A stretch of 64,000 nt of DNA, taken from positions 4,712,001 through 4,776,000 of the forward strand of contig NZ_CP042434.1 of NCBI RefSeq assembly GCF_007971385.1, given 5' to 3'. Below the pieces are notes generated by a model. It was not told the origin of the DNA. It saw nothing but the letters and a program-made list of their open reading frames with translations, and did no database searches. Numbering within the stretch: position 1 is the stretch's first letter; every line of letters begins with the position of its first letter. Of this stretch, positions 1 to 9,596 are shown in pieces. The translations under genes and the position numbers were made by a program. Source of the stretch: Arachidicoccus ginsenosidivorans. GTDB taxonomy: Bacteria > Bacteroidota > Bacteroidia > Chitinophagales > Chitinophagaceae.

Positions 1-75
1 TTTTATAAGGCTTTCAACGTTCAGCCAGGTGAAAAAATGTATATTAAACCTGAGGACAGGCTGAAAATCTGGTAA
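1..75 (+). CDS. M13-family zinc metallopeptidase, C-terminal end only
   Basis: The window opens inside a reading frame that ends with TAA at 73-75. The last 24 residues include the stretches FYKAFNVQPGEKMY and PEDRLKIW. A closing segment with a P-E-x-R-x-x-I-W end is typical of M13 (neprilysin/PepO-like) endopeptidases, where the C-terminal Trp is conserved. The catalytic HExxH region lies outside the window, so activity cannot be judged. A strong terminator follows at 136-185. The family call rests on the short tail alone. Confidence 0.6.
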   Translation, partial: FYKAFNVQPGEKMYIKPEDRLKIW

Positions 76-135
76 AATAGAACACGCTATATAGCAAGTG
101 GTGCAATATCATTATATTGTTGAATTTAAATAAAG

Positions 136-185
136 AACTCCCTGAATGGATACCTACACGGTAAATAGCATTCAGGGAGTTTTTG
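136..185 (+). terminator. Rho-independent terminator of the M13 peptidase gene
   Basis: A 13-bp perfect stem (AACTCCCTGAATG pairing with CATTCAGGGAGTT) with a 20-nt loop is followed directly by a T run at 181-184, 60 bases after the peptidase stop codon. Confidence 0.85.
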
Positions 186-204
186 TATTCGTGCATAAGG
201 CATA

Positions 205-258
205 AAAACAGGCGGTGCGGTAATGTCTTTTTGGAGACATTACCGCACCGCCTGTTTT
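205..258. terminator. Bidirectional terminator between converging genes
   Basis: A perfect 24-bp stem (205-228 with 235-258) encloses a 6-nt loop. It is A-rich on its left flank and T-rich on its right, so it reads as a terminator on both strands. It separates the plus-strand peptidase from the minus-strand dapA. Confidence 0.85.
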
Positions 259-306
259 TATATTAATTGCTTAAAGACTTAAAGACTGATTAAGTTTAAT
301 CTTTGT

Positions 307-1197
307 TTAGGCATCATAGCTTTTTAAAAAAGCCTTGATCTTGCTGTGATTTTCTGCACTTAACGGAACAACTGGTAAACGTAGTTCGTTTTTAATCAAC
401 CCTTTTTCAAATAAAAATGCCTTCACGCCTGCCGGATTGTTCTCATTAAAGAGTAAGGTGAATACTTCAAGGATTTTATTATTGACCTGAGTTGCTTCTT
501 TGAATTTTCCTTCCAGAGCTAACCGTACAATGGTAGACACTTCTTTAGGGAAAGCATTGCCGGCTACGGTAATAACACCTTGCATGCCCATAGCGATCTG
601 TGGAATCGCAATATCGTCTTCTCCGCTGGTTACCAGAAAATCTTCTGGTACGTCTCTTAAAATCCGGGCAAACTGGGTAAAGTTACCACAGGCTTCCTTA
701 ATACCGCCAATATTAGCTACCTCATTTGCCAGACGAATTACGGTGTCCGCATCAATATTTTTGCCCGTACGATGAGGGACATTATAGAGCAAAATTGGTT
801 TTGGGCTGGCCGCAGCGAGCGCCTTGTAATGTTGGAAAATACCTTCTTGGGAAGGTTTACTGTAATATGGTGCAGAACTAAGCACTGCAGTGGCCTTTTC
901 CAGGGGGAAAGTCTTTAGCGTTTCTACCACTGCCTGGGTATTGTTGCCTCCGATGCCTACCACTACAGGTACCCTACCCGCTACTTTTTCGTAGGTAAAT
1001 TCAATAATCTGGATTTGCTCTTCCCGGGAAATGGTCGGGGTTTCTCCCGTTGTGCCCAGGGTGACCAAATACTCGATACCGCCGTCAATCTGAAAGTCAA
1101 TAATTTTTCCTAATGCCTCAAAATCAATGGTGTGATCTTCGTTAAATGGCGTTACAATGGCAACGCCAGTGCCTCTAAGAGAGCTTTTCAGCGACAT
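307..1197 (-). CDS. dapA: 4-hydroxy-tetrahydrodipicolinate synthase
   Basis: This cytosolic enzyme condenses pyruvate with aspartate semialdehyde, the first committed step of diaminopimelate and lysine synthesis. The 296-residue length is normal for the family. Visible family features are the GTTGE motif near residues 48-52, the catalytic Tyr138 in LLYNVPHRTG, and the Schiff-base Lys167 in GGIKEAC. It lies 55 bases downstream of accA on the same strand, so the two may be cotranscribed. It ends at a shared bidirectional terminator. Confidence 0.97.
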   Translation of the reverse strand: MSLKSSLRGTGVAIVTPFNEDHTIDFEALGKIIDFQIDGGIEYLVTLGTTGETPTISREEQIQIIEFTYEKVAGRVPVVVGIGGNNTQAVVETLKTFPLEKATAVLSSAPYYSKPSQEGIFQHYKALAAASPKPILLYNVPHRTGKNIDADTVIRLANEVANIGGIKEACGNFTQFARILRDVPEDFLVTSGEDDIAIPQIAMGMQGVITVAGNAFPKEVSTIVRLALEGKFKEATQVNNKILEVFTLLFNENNPAGVKAFLFEKGLIKNELRLPVVPLSAENHSKIKAFLKSYDA

Positions 1198-1252
1198 AAT
1201 GATTTGCTATGTTATTTTTTAATGATGATATTTTAATAAATCAGGGCTTAAT

Positions 1253-2233
1253 TTAGGCTTTTACTTCCTCAAAATTGCCCATTTTCTCAAATTTAGCGAT
1301 CCTTTGAGAAATCCGTTTTTCCGCTGGTATTTTTGCCAGCTCAGCCAGAGATTTTTTAATGGTTTCTTTTAAAGTGGCTGCGGCCTGATCATAATCCCAA
1401 TGGGCGCCTCCAACGGGTTCGGCAATTACGCCATCTACTAAACCAAATTCACTCATATAGTCGGAGGTTAATTTAAGTTGTTCGGCCGCGGTTTCCTTAT
1501 AATCCCAGCTTCTCCATAAAATAGAGCTGCAATTTTCCGGAGAAATCACTGTATACCAGGAGTTTTCCAGCATAAAGACACGGTCGCCTACACCAATACC
1601 CAAGGCCCCCCCACTCGCTCCTTCACCAATAATGATGCATATTACCGGTACTTTTAAACGGAACATTTCATAAATATTGCGGGCAATGGCCTCACTTTGG
1701 CCTCTTTCCTCGGCTTCCATGCCAGGGAATGCGCCCGGCGTGTCAATTAAGGTGACGATCGGCTTATTGAATTTTTCTGCCAGTTTCATGAGTCTTAAGG
1801 CTTTGCGGTAACCTTCCGGATTTGCCATCCCAAAATTACGCAGTTGGCGCTGTTTGGTATTGGTGCCTTTCTGTTGTCCGATAAACATGACTGTTTGCCC
1901 ATCCAGACTCGCAAAACCCCCGATCATTGCTTTATCATCCTTGACATTGCGATCACCATAAAGTTCAATAAAGTCGGTCGTCATTTTGTCTATATATTTT
2001 AGGGTATAGGGACGGTCTGGATGACGACTTAGCTGCACACGTTGCCAAGGGGTGAGGTTATCTGTAATTTCCTTACGTTTAGCCTCTATCAAAGATTCAA
2101 TTTGTTCGATATTGGATGTGTAATCAATTTTCGGATTCTTTTCAGCCAGCTTTTTAGCCTGGTCAATTTGTTCGTATAACTCTTTGATCGGCTTCTCAAA
2201 ATCGAGGAACTGTCTGTTTGGATACTGGGGCAT
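1253..2233 (-). CDS. accA: Acetyl-CoA carboxylase carboxyltransferase subunit alpha
   Basis: The AccA subunit of the carboxyltransferase transfers the carboxyl group from biotin-BCCP to acetyl-CoA to make malonyl-CoA for fatty acid synthesis. The protein has 326 residues, a full-length AccA. It carries the N-terminal helical segment ([19 protein letters not shown]), the oxyanion-hole region [15 protein letters not shown], and the conserved [15 protein letters not shown] block. It is intact and begins at ATG 2233. The divergent tRNA promoter lies about 70 bases upstream. Confidence 0.97.
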   Translation of the reverse strand: MPQYPNRQFLDFEKPIKELYEQIDQAKKLAEKNPKIDYTSNIEQIESLIEAKRKEITDNLTPWQRVQLSRHPDRPYTLKYIDKMTTDFIELYGDRNVKDDKAMIGGFASLDGQTVMFIGQQKGTNTKQRQLRNFGMANPEGYRKALRLMKLAEKFNKPIVTLIDTPGAFPGMEAEERGQSEAIARNIYEMFRLKVPVICIIIGEGASGGALGIGVGDRVFMLENSWYTVISPENCSSILWRSWDYKETAAEQLKLTSDYMSEFGLVDGVIAEPVGGAHWDYDQAAATLKETIKKSLAELAKIPAEKRISQRIAKFEKMGNFEEVKA

Positions 2234-2299
2234 AATTATTTAATATTTAGTCTAATCGAGTGTAAAAGTAACGTTAGAAAATTTTTTTAAAAATATTTG

Positions 2300-2328
2300 T
2301 TTGATAAAATTATTTGTTCTTATATTTG
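2300..2328 (+). promoter_or_regulatory. Bacteroidota-type promoter for the tRNA cluster
   Basis: TTTG at 2300-2303 is followed after 17 bases by TATATTTG at 2321-2328. This matches the primary sigma factor pattern of the phylum (TTTG spacer TAnnTTTG). The first tRNA starts 42 bases downstream. Confidence 0.75.
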
Positions 2329-2369
2329 CACACCCAAAACAAAGGATATCAAGTAGTTCTGGGTAATTT

Positions 2370-2443
2370 GGATCGGTAGTTCAGTTGGTTAGAATGCCGC
2401 CCTGTCACGGCGGAGGTCGCGAGTTCGAGTCTCGTCCGGTCCG
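2370..2443 (+). tRNA. tRNA-Asp(GTC), copy 1
   Basis: A 74-nt cloverleaf with acceptor stem GGATCGG/CCGGTCC, anticodon stem CCGCC/GGCGG and loop CTGTCAC gives anticodon GTC. The T-loop GTTCGAGTC is standard. CCA is not encoded. The first half of a duplicated Asp-Asn pair. Confidence 0.97.
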
Positions 2444-2460
2444 CTTCTTGGTAAGAAGAT

Positions 2461-2534
2461 TCTTCCTTAGCTCAGTTGGTTAGAGCATCTGACTGTTAAT
2501 CAGAGGGTCGTTGGTTCAAGTCCAACAGGAAGAG
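2461..2534 (+). tRNA. tRNA-Asn(GTT), copy 1
   Basis: A 74-nt cloverleaf with a fully paired acceptor stem TCTTCCT/AGGAAGA, anticodon stem TCTGA/TCAGA and loop CTGTTAA gives anticodon GTT. It lies 17 bases after tRNA-Asp, so both are likely cut from one transcript. CCA is not encoded. Confidence 0.97.
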
Positions 2535-2546
2535 CAGAAAGTTAGG

Positions 2547-2571
2547 AAGATTTCAGAATGGAATCTTTTTT
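2547..2571 (+). terminator. Weak terminator after the first tRNA pair
   Basis: A 6-bp stem (AAGATT/AATCTT) with a short loop runs straight into six Ts, 12 bases after tRNA-Asn copy 1. The stem is short, so read-through into copy 2 is possible. Confidence 0.45.
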
Positions 2572-2587
2572 CCACAAAGTTGCGTGA

Positions 2588-2622
2588 TTTGTGGGTTTTG
2601 AAATAAGTTCTTTATACATTTG
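2588..2622 (+). promoter_or_regulatory. Possible promoter of the second tRNA pair
   Basis: TTTG at 2588-2591 and TACATTTG at 2615-2622 with 23 bases between them lie 17 bases before the second tRNA-Asp. The spacing is at the long end for this promoter class. Confidence 0.5.
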
Positions 2623-2638
2623 CAGCAATGCAACATTT

Positions 2639-2712
2639 GGATCGGTAGTTCAGTTGGTTAGAATGCCGCCCTGTCACGGCGGAGGTCGCGAGTTCGAGTC
2701 TCGTCCGGTCCG
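2639..2712 (+). tRNA. tRNA-Asp(GTC), copy 2
   Basis: Identical in sequence to the copy at 2370-2443, with the same GTC anticodon. It is part of the tandem duplication. Confidence 0.97.
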
Positions 2713-2729
2713 CTTCTTGGTAAGAAGAT

Positions 2730-2803
2730 TCTTCCTTAGCTCAGTTGGTTAGAGCATCTGACTGTTAATCAGAGGGTCGTTGGTTCAAGTCCAACAGGGA
2801 GAG
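2730..2803 (+). tRNA. tRNA-Asn(GTT), copy 2, one acceptor-stem change
   Basis: Same as the copy at 2461-2534 except that base 2799 is G where copy 1 has A (2530). This turns one U-A acceptor pair into a U-G wobble. The anticodon GTT and the rest of the cloverleaf are unchanged, so it should still fold. Confidence 0.96.
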
Positions 2804-2814
2804 CAAATTTATTA

Positions 2815-2852
2815 AAGTGCAATACAACAAATTAGATTGCACTTGTTTTTTT
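2815..2852 (+). terminator. Terminator of the tRNA cluster
   Basis: An 8-bp stem AAGTGCAA/TTGCACTT with a 14-nt loop is followed by seven Ts at 2846-2852. It lies 12 bases after the last tRNA. Confidence 0.85.
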
Positions 2853-3054
2853 GAAAAGACAAAAAAGGAAAAAAGCTAAAAAAAGCAGTTACAAATCTTG
2901 TAACTGTTTTTTTGCTTCTTGGTCATTTTCAATGCAAAGTGGTTCCTACACTTTTTTTCGACTTGTCCGCCCCTATTTTTGTCGTTTTGCCCCCCTTTTA
3001 CCCGTTTTCAATTCTTGTATTTTTGATGCATTAATCATTTTTAAACCTTTCACC

Positions 3055-3651
3055 ATGCGTAAATTATTTGTCAAAATGTCGATGTCCCTGGATGGATTTG
3101 TCGCCACTGAAAATGGAAATATGGATTGGGTATTTAGAAGCTCAGATGAAAAGTCCAGAAACTGGGCCGTTTCACTGAGCGAAGAAGCAGGGTTAATTAT
3201 TATGGGACGCAAAAGCTTTCACCAGATGGCGCCCTACTGGCCAGGTGCACAGGGTCCTTTTGCAGCGCCCATGAACAGCATTCAGAAAGCCGTTTTTACA
3301 TTAAAAGGATATGATGCAGCCAGTAGTTTGAGCGAAGAGATTATTCAGTTGCCAACTGCAGCCACCTGGGCAGGTGCACGTGTATTTTCGGGAGATTTGA
3401 CATCAGAGATCCAGGGGCTTAAACAAGAAGAGGGAAAGCCAGTAATGGCTATTGGGGGTGCGGATTTTGTGCAAAGCCTGCTTACAACCGGTGAGGTGGA
3501 TCAGTTGCAACTAGCCATCCATCCTGTAATACTGGGCAGTGGACTTTCGATATTTACTGGAGTGACGCAGCAATTGGACTTGAAGTTATTGGACGTGAAA
3601 TCTTTTCCCGGCGGGATCGTTGTGCATACCTATCAGCCAACTTACGCTTAG
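3055..3651 (+). CDS. Dihydrofolate reductase family protein (RibD C-terminal type)
   Basis: A 198-residue cytosolic reductase of the RibD-C/DHFR-like fold, probably using NADPH; the substrate is unknown. The start MRKLFVKMSMSLDGFVA is the usual first strand (V-x-x-S-x-D-G) of the family. IIMGRKSFHQM and the late MAIGGADFVQSLL match its cofactor-binding segments, and the C-terminal DQLQLAIHPVILGSG is also standard. The frame stays open upstream to 2851, but that part is Lys/Phe-rich and overlaps the tRNA terminator, so ATG 3055 is preferred. Confidence 0.85.
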   Translation: MRKLFVKMSMSLDGFVATENGNMDWVFRSSDEKSRNWAVSLSEEAGLIIMGRKSFHQMAPYWPGAQGPFAAPMNSIQKAVFTLKGYDAASSLSEEIIQLPTAATWAGARVFSGDLTSEIQGLKQEEGKPVMAIGGADFVQSLLTTGEVDQLQLAIHPVILGSGLSIFTGVTQQLDLKLLDVKSFPGGIVVHTYQPTYA

Positions 3652-3676
3652 ATAGTCGGTTTAGTGACATAATAAA

Positions 3677-3713
3677 AGACCCCATCCTTTGCCTAGGCTT
3701 TAGGATGAGGTCT
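3677..3713 (-). terminator. Terminator of polysaccharide locus 1
   Basis: A 12-bp stem with one mismatch (AGACCCCATCCT/AGGATGAGGTCT) is followed on the minus strand by TTTTATTATG. It sits 63 bases beyond the stop codon of susD. Confidence 0.65.
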
Positions 3714-3775
3714 ACATGTTGCATTACAAACAAAATATTCTAATGCAGTAACTGAACATTATAATAGGTTAAAGG

Positions 3776-5742
3776 CTACCAACCTGGATTTTGCATCGCT
3801 TCTTTTTCTGCGCTGGTTAATGCAGAACCGCCACTCTGAATGGCATCCAGGAAGGATTGTGGAATGGGTCTGAGATAATCCTTATCCGTAGGCGCCGCCT
3901 CATCATTAAAGGCCTTATCACGTTTAATCAAGGTTTTGGTTCTTGCCAGATCCTCCCAACGCATTAATTCACCGGCCAGTTCCCGAGAACGTTCATTTAA
4001 GATAAAGCAAAGGAATTTATCAGCGTTTGAACTAACCCCTAATACATCATAAAATCATGCTTGGAATTAAAGATATCACTGGTGCTATTCAGGTGCATAG
4101 CAGACAGTGTGCTACCGGTTGTCGTTTCTGGCAGATTATTAGACTCGTAATAGGTGTTTTTGTCCGAATAAGAAACATAGGTCGCTGCGTTGGCTGCTGA
4201 ATTGTTCTTATAAGCAACACCGCCATCCACATAAAACGAACGGTCTTCTCCATCTTTATAGGCTGCTCTGTCTCTGACCTTATTAATATAAGGAAGCGCT
4301 TTATCGTAATCGCCCAATCTACCATAAGCTTCGGCTGCAATCAGATAGGTTTCTGCAAGCCTTGCCAGGATACCATCTCTTTGTCCAAACTGAGAAGCCA
4401 CTGTGCTTCTGGAACCATCCATAAATTTAGAAAGTGCCACATATTGGCTGGCCGTATAATTACCATGACCGCCTTTATAGTTATTGGCCTGACCACTAAA
4501 ATAACGCACATACATGCTTGGTGCCCGGTAATTGATATTATCAGCTGTATATCTTGTATCTCCGGCACTATTCACAATATAGCGGATAGACTCCTGTCCG
4601 CCGGCAAATTTGGGCTGGCCGATATCTGCAGTCGTGGGTGCATAGTCCGCCGTCCATTTAGGTGCACCTGAAGGCTTATTACAAAGATAGCTGGTCTTAA
4701 AGCTTTTCCAGAATCTGGAATCATTGACCCTGTCAAAAACATCCAGGATATAATCCGTACTACGCATACGTTGAAATTCTCTGTCGCCTGGAATATCCCG
4801 CTGCATACCGGGCAGGTTCTGATAAACGGCAGGATAATACAGGTGGATCTGATTACCATAACGACCTTGTGTGGCTGTATTATTGGAGAACTGTGCTGCC
4901 AGTATAATCTCATTGAGCTGTTCATTGGGACCGTCTACGGTTTCAAAATCCCAGAGATCGCTATAATTGGGTGCCAGGCTATAATGACCGCTATTAATGA
5001 CGATATCTGCATATTTAACGGCATTTTGCAGATCTGCCTGTTTGGTATCACTGTTCCAACTGTCATATAACTCGCTGGCTCTGTATAAATAAGCCTTGGC
5101 CAGAAAATGAGCAGCGGCATATTTTGTGATCCTACCTGTAGCTGCCGGCGTTTCCGGCAGGTTATTATAGGCATTCGTAAAGTCATCAATGATTTGCTGA
5201 TAGACTTCTTTTTCTGTATTTCTGGTAAACTCACGCTCAACGGTGGTAGAGGGGGTTAGTTTAATAGGAACTCCCCCATATTGTTTGACCAGTTTAAAAT
5301 AATCGAAGGCACGCATAAAATAGCCTTCTCCGAGGCGCGTATTTTTATCCGCTCCCTCACCATAGTAAAGCGGTACGTTCTGTATGACGATGTTGGCCGA
5401 ATTAATATTGCCATACATATTATCCCAGATGTTTTGTGCATGGGCTGTTTGTGAATTCAAATTCGAGCTGTAAGAATTCCACATTTCCATTGTTCGGTCG
5501 CCGCCGACCTCAAACTCATCGGTGCCATATTCGGTTGTGGTATATGCCCATTCATAATTAAAGTGAAAGCGTAGTGACTGATACATACCTGTGACCAGTG
5601 CATCTAGCCCTTGCTGAGTTTTGAAATCGTCTGTGCTAAGGGAAGTAACTAAGTTTTCTTCCAGAAAGCCTTTTTTGCAGGATTGCAGTGAACATAGACC
5701 TAGGCTCATGCCCAGAATTCCATATCTTATAAATCGGTTCAT
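3776..5742 (-). pseudogene. SusD/RagB-like glycan-binding lipoprotein (locus 1), one-base frameshift
   Basis: This outer-membrane lipoprotein partners SusC and captures glycans at the cell surface. It has a lipoprotein signal ending in SLQSC, TPR-like SusD helices and the family C-terminus [12 protein letters not shown]...[14 protein letters not shown]...NPGW. The frame breaks at the A run 4051-4054: one more base joins the main part to a tail reading [12 protein letters not shown] then [12 protein letters not shown], giving 655 residues, normal for SusD. The missing base is probably a sequencing error. SusC ends 20 bases upstream, so the pair is an operon. Confidence 0.9.
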
Positions 5743-5761
5743 AATAATAATGCTTTAATAA

Positions 5762-8700
5762 TTAAAAGGTAAGGTTAGCGCCAATTACAACGCCTCTGTT
5801 AAAGGAAGAACTTCCCAGATCCGGATCAATCCAGGAGACACCTGAATAGATCAGGGCTGGATTGCTCATCTGGGCATAGAACTTCAGATTGGTTATATGC
5901 AGGTTGTCTAATACTTTTTTAGGTAATCTGTATCCCAATGAGATATTGCGGATTTTAATGAAAGAACCGTTCTGATAGTTTAGTGCTGTCTTGTAAGGAT
6001 CCCCTGCAGCGCTGCTATAATCAGGAGAAGGATAAGCATTGGTTGGATTTTCTGGTGTCCAGTAATCCAACAGCCTTTGTGCATAGCGTCCTTGCAGGGC
6101 TTCATCACCTGTTTCAATGGTATAACCCAATCTGCTGATAATAAATACGCTTAGCTCCCAGTTTTTATAATCAAATGTATTTTGGAAACCACCCATCCAA
6201 TTGGGACTGGAATGACCGACAATTGTTTTATCGTTATTCGGATCGATTTTATAATCACCATTCAAATCCGCTAATTTGATATCACCGGCCTTAAAATCAC
6301 CACCGTTTGCATTGAATTTGGCCATTTCTGCCTGATCGGCAGTGGTATTTTGCCAGATCCCGATTTTCTTATAATCATAGTAAACGCCCAGGCGCTGACC
6401 AATAAACCAGCTATTATTGATATCATCTTCTTTACCATTGCTTAGTTCAACAATTCTGCTTTTATTGCCTGCAAACGTAAGGGTAGAATTCCAGCTAAAA
6501 TCTCTTGTCTGGACATTGACGGTATTCAGTGTTATGTCTATCCCTTTATTAGCCGTTTTACCAATATTGGCCCAGGCGCTGGTATACCCCGTCAGTGAAG
6601 GAATACTCATCATCATTAAAAGGTCGTTTGTCTGCGATTTATATAGATCAATGGAACCGCTAACCCGGTTATGAAATAAGTCGAAGTCAAGACCCAGATT
6701 AAACTGTGTGGTCCGCTCCCAGCCTAAGTCTATATTAGCCATGGGTTGAGGATCCTTTAAGGATGCATCTGAAGACACATAGCCTGCATCTACGCTGCTT
6801 CCCCAGGTATAATACAGGGTTTGGATGCCGCCAAGTGTCTGGTAAGCAGAGATGGCGGCATTACCTGTTGTACCGATACCTGCTCTTAGCTTTAAGGAAT
6901 TAATCCAGCTGATACCCCGCATAAAATCTTCCTGATCGATTCTCCAGGCAGCTGCCAGCGATGGGAAATAAGACCATTTATGGCCGTCCGCTAACTGTGA
7001 GGCGGCGTCCCATCTGCTGGAAAGCGTCAAAAGGTACTTATTGTTATAAGAATAGTTTAAACGGGCCATGTAAGATTCCAGCGTGGTTTTAGAAAGTCCC
7101 GTTCCGAAACTTTTCAAAGCCGCCACTGAATTTAACTGATACCACTTCTGACTGTTCCATGGCAAGTCTTCTGCGGACATGGAAGAGGTTTCCGTTCTGT
7201 TATAAGACGTACTTTGCAGTAAGGTTAAATGAAAGGCGTGTTTGTTGATTTCTTTATCATAATAGAGCAAATTATCCAAAGTCCAGGATAGTTTATTGCT
7301 TTGATCCAGGCCTGCGAAGTTGGTAGAGCCTGGTTCTCCGCCGCCGCGATTAATGGACAGGGAATCCATAAAACGGCCGTCTTGCCAATTATAGAACTCT
7401 GGACCAAAATTGCTGCGCAGTTTTAAACCGGGCATGATGTTTAATTCAGCATAAACCAAGCCGATCGTTCTGACTAGTTTGCGTTCATTGATATTATATT
7501 TATCCTCTCCGATCGGATTTACAATATTAATATCTCCCCCTGGAAGGTTAATGCGGGCCCCTGTGCTGTCAAAAGGTACAGCATAAGGCAACATGCCTCT
7601 GGCGGCAGCATAGAGACTACCGGGACCTGTCGCACTTGATGAGGCAAACCCATAATTTTGGATGCTGTATGTCGTTGAAATACTTCCGCCGAATCTAAAC
7701 CATTTAACAGGTGTCAGATCTATGGAGAATTTGCCATTGTACCGGGTATAATCCTGGCCTTTCTGGGTACCATTTTGCGATAGGTAACCGATTGAGGCGT
7801 AGGTTTTGATTTTATCCGTACCACCGCTGGCACTTAAGGAGTGATTTTGGGTAATGCCCGTTCTGGTCACCATGCCTGCCCAATCTGTTGTGGGCACTTT
7901 TGAACCGTCCCAGGTGCCGCCAGCCCAGCCTTTCTCAATATTGGCCCAGGCATAAGCGTCTGTCTGCCCGAAAATTACTTTATCAGCGGCGAGTGTAGGC
8001 TCGTCTGGATATTGACCAGCTCTACGGAAGGCAGCCCTTCTAAATTCAATGTACTGGGCAGAATTCATCATTTTGGAACGATCCTCCAATTGGTCAAAAG
8101 TGACAGAGCCGTTATAATTAACCGCTAACTTGCCCGCTTTACCTTGTTTGGTCTTGACCAGGATAACGCCATTTGCACCTCTGGATCCGTAGATGGCGGT
8201 AGCTGAGGCGTCTTTTAAGATATCGATAGACTCGATATCGTTGGGGTTTAAGGCGTCAATGCCGCCTGTAGCCAGTGGAATTCCATCTACAACATATAGT
8301 GGGGAATTGCTGGCATTCAAAGAGCGTACACCGCGAATCATTACACTGCCTGTCTGACCCGGACGTTCATTTGAGGTAATGTCCACACCGGCAGCCTTAC
8401 CTTGCATGGCTTCCAGGGCATTAGCAACAGGGCGCTTCTCTAACTCGTCGGAGGATATACTGACAATAGCTCCTGTAAGGTCGCTTTTCTTCTGTGTGCC
8501 ATATCCCACCATTACAACATCTTCTAAGGTGGTGACAGATTCTTTCAGCGTGACAGAAATATCGGTTTTACCATCCAGGGTAATTTCCTGGGTAGTATAG
8601 CCCGTGTAGGCAACCTGGATGGTTGTATTGGCATCTGGCAGCTCCAGCTGAAACCGACCCTCTGCATCTGAAATCGTTCCCTTATGGGTGCCTTTAATAA

Positions 8701-8944
8701 TAATGGAAGCCCCTACGATAGGTTTACCCGTTTGATCAAGCACTTGGCCTTTTATAACTTTTTGCTGACGAGTAGAAACGTATCCCTCATGGCCAGGTGC
8801 TGCCAGTGTTAAACAGGGCGATGCCCCCAAACACAAAACCATCAGTGATAAGGGAAGATATAAACGCTTCCCCTGGCGTTTGAACAGCCTTTGTGGCTGA
8901 ATGGTCGCACTTCTTTTGTTCATTTTTTTCAAGATTTTGGTCAT
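5762..8944 (-). CDS. SusC/RagA-family TonB-dependent outer-membrane transporter (locus 1)
   Basis: This 1060-residue transporter imports oligosaccharides released at the surface, driven by TonB. In order it has a signal peptide (cleavage probably after TLAAPG), a carboxypeptidase-regulatory-like domain (GQVLDQTGKPIVGASI), the SusC signature region VVMVGYGTQKKSDLTGA, a plug domain with DIESIDILKDASATAIYG, and a beta-barrel ending in NRGVVIGANLTF. All are intact. MNKRS, seven codons on, is an alternative start. A 650-base gap with possible operator motifs lies upstream. Confidence 0.96.
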   Translation of the reverse strand: MTKILKKMNKRSATIQPQRLFKRQGKRLYLPLSLMVLCLGASPCLTLAAPGHEGYVSTRQQKVIKGQVLDQTGKPIVGASIIIKGTHKGTISDAEGRFQLELPDANTTIQVAYTGYTTQEITLDGKTDISVTLKESVTTLEDVVMVGYGTQKKSDLTGAIVSISSDELEKRPVANALEAMQGKAAGVDITSNERPGQTGSVMIRGVRSLNASNSPLYVVDGIPLATGGIDALNPNDIESIDILKDASATAIYGSRGANGVILVKTKQGKAGKLAVNYNGSVTFDQLEDRSKMMNSAQYIEFRRAAFRRAGQYPDEPTLAADKVIFGQTDAYAWANIEKGWAGGTWDGSKVPTTDWAGMVTRTGITQNHSLSASGGTDKIKTYASIGYLSQNGTQKGQDYTRYNGKFSIDLTPVKWFRFGGSISTTYSIQNYGFASSSATGPGSLYAAARGMLPYAVPFDSTGARINLPGGDINIVNPIGEDKYNINERKLVRTIGLVYAELNIMPGLKLRSNFGPEFYNWQDGRFMDSLSINRGGGEPGSTNFAGLDQSNKLSWTLDNLLYYDKEINKHAFHLTLLQSTSYNRTETSSMSAEDLPWNSQKWYQLNSVAALKSFGTGLSKTTLESYMARLNYSYNNKYLLTLSSRWDAASQLADGHKWSYFPSLAAAWRIDQEDFMRGISWINSLKLRAGIGTTGNAAISAYQTLGGIQTLYYTWGSSVDAGYVSSDASLKDPQPMANIDLGWERTTQFNLGLDFDLFHNRVSGSIDLYKSQTNDLLMMMSIPSLTGYTSAWANIGKTANKGIDITLNTVNVQTRDFSWNSTLTFAGNKSRIVELSNGKEDDINNSWFIGQRLGVYYDYKKIGIWQNTTADQAEMAKFNANGGDFKAGDIKLADLNGDYKIDPNNDKTIVGHSSPNWMGGFQNTFDYKNWELSVFIISRLGYTIETGDEALQGRYAQRLLDYWTPENPTNAYPSPDYSSAAGDPYKTALNYQNGSFIKIRNISLGYRLPKKVLDNLHITNLKFYAQMSNPALIYSGVSWIDPDLGSSSFNRGVVIGANLTF

Positions 8945-9596
8945 TAATACCGTTAAAAACTTTTATGAGCATCTTGAGATTGCTAAAACCTTGCTTTTGA
9001 GCTTACTTATCGTTTTAATTATCGCATATCTCAAATTTAAAGCAGTAAGCACTTGTCTTAATTTTAGCTTTACTTAATATAATAAAAGCATGAATATTTT
9101 TGTGTACACCCTTTATTATATACTAGAAATCAATGTTTTATCAGTTAAGTATATTCAAAAAAGTCTAACGAACGTTAATCATTTTTCAATTCTTAACAAA
9201 TATAGCAGGGTAGTTTTACCTGACTGTCCTGTACCGTCCTGTATTAATTGAAAAAAAAACAATTATCCATGTAAGATTGACACAAAAAGCTGTTTTTATT
9301 GCTGAAATCGTGTCCATAAATGGCATAGATGGGCATATTTGAAAGTGCATTTCAATTTATAATTACATGCACATCAATTTATTACCAAGGGATTTCCTTG
9401 TCTTTATATTATGAGGGGCTACGATATGCTAAATAAAACCAAAAATATATTAGACTGATCTGCCTTTTAGGGGATCAACTTACTTATTTTGTGATGCGGC
9501 GACCTTGAATTGCTGGTATTATTTTATGAAAATTTAGAATTCTGGGACTTTTTATAGGGAAAAAAGTATTAAACAATGGCCGTAGGTAGGCCGTCA
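8945..9596. other. Long gene-free region upstream of susC (locus 1)
   Basis: No coding frame is convincing here; the DNA is AT-rich. On the minus strand there are TAAATTTG (9039-9032) and TATATTTG (9204-9197) boxes that could serve as -7 elements for susC, without clear -33 partners. A direct repeat of GTCCTGTA occurs at 9226-9243. The size suits a regulated leader or promoter region. Confidence 0.5.
9227..9243. promoter_or_regulatory. Possible operator, CCTGTA direct repeat
   Basis: TCCTGTACCGTCCTGTA contains CCTGTA twice, 11 bases apart. A very similar string lies upstream of the GH115 gene (15378-15394), and a weaker one upstream of GH92 (17932-17945). A shared regulator site is an inference. 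Confidence 0.35.

Larger units (their letters stand above)
2367..2803 (+). repeat. Tandem duplication of the tRNA-Asp/tRNA-Asn block
   Basis: The block 2367-2534 recurs 269 bases later at 2636-2803, including the 17-base spacer between the tRNAs. The sequences between the two blocks are unrelated to each other. The only difference seen inside the block is base 2530 versus 2799. Confidence 0.9.

Noticed and set aside
2851-3054. N-terminal extension of the reductase gene
   Set aside because: The stretch overlaps the tRNA terminator and encodes low-complexity Lys/Phe-rich sequence; the family start lies at 3055.
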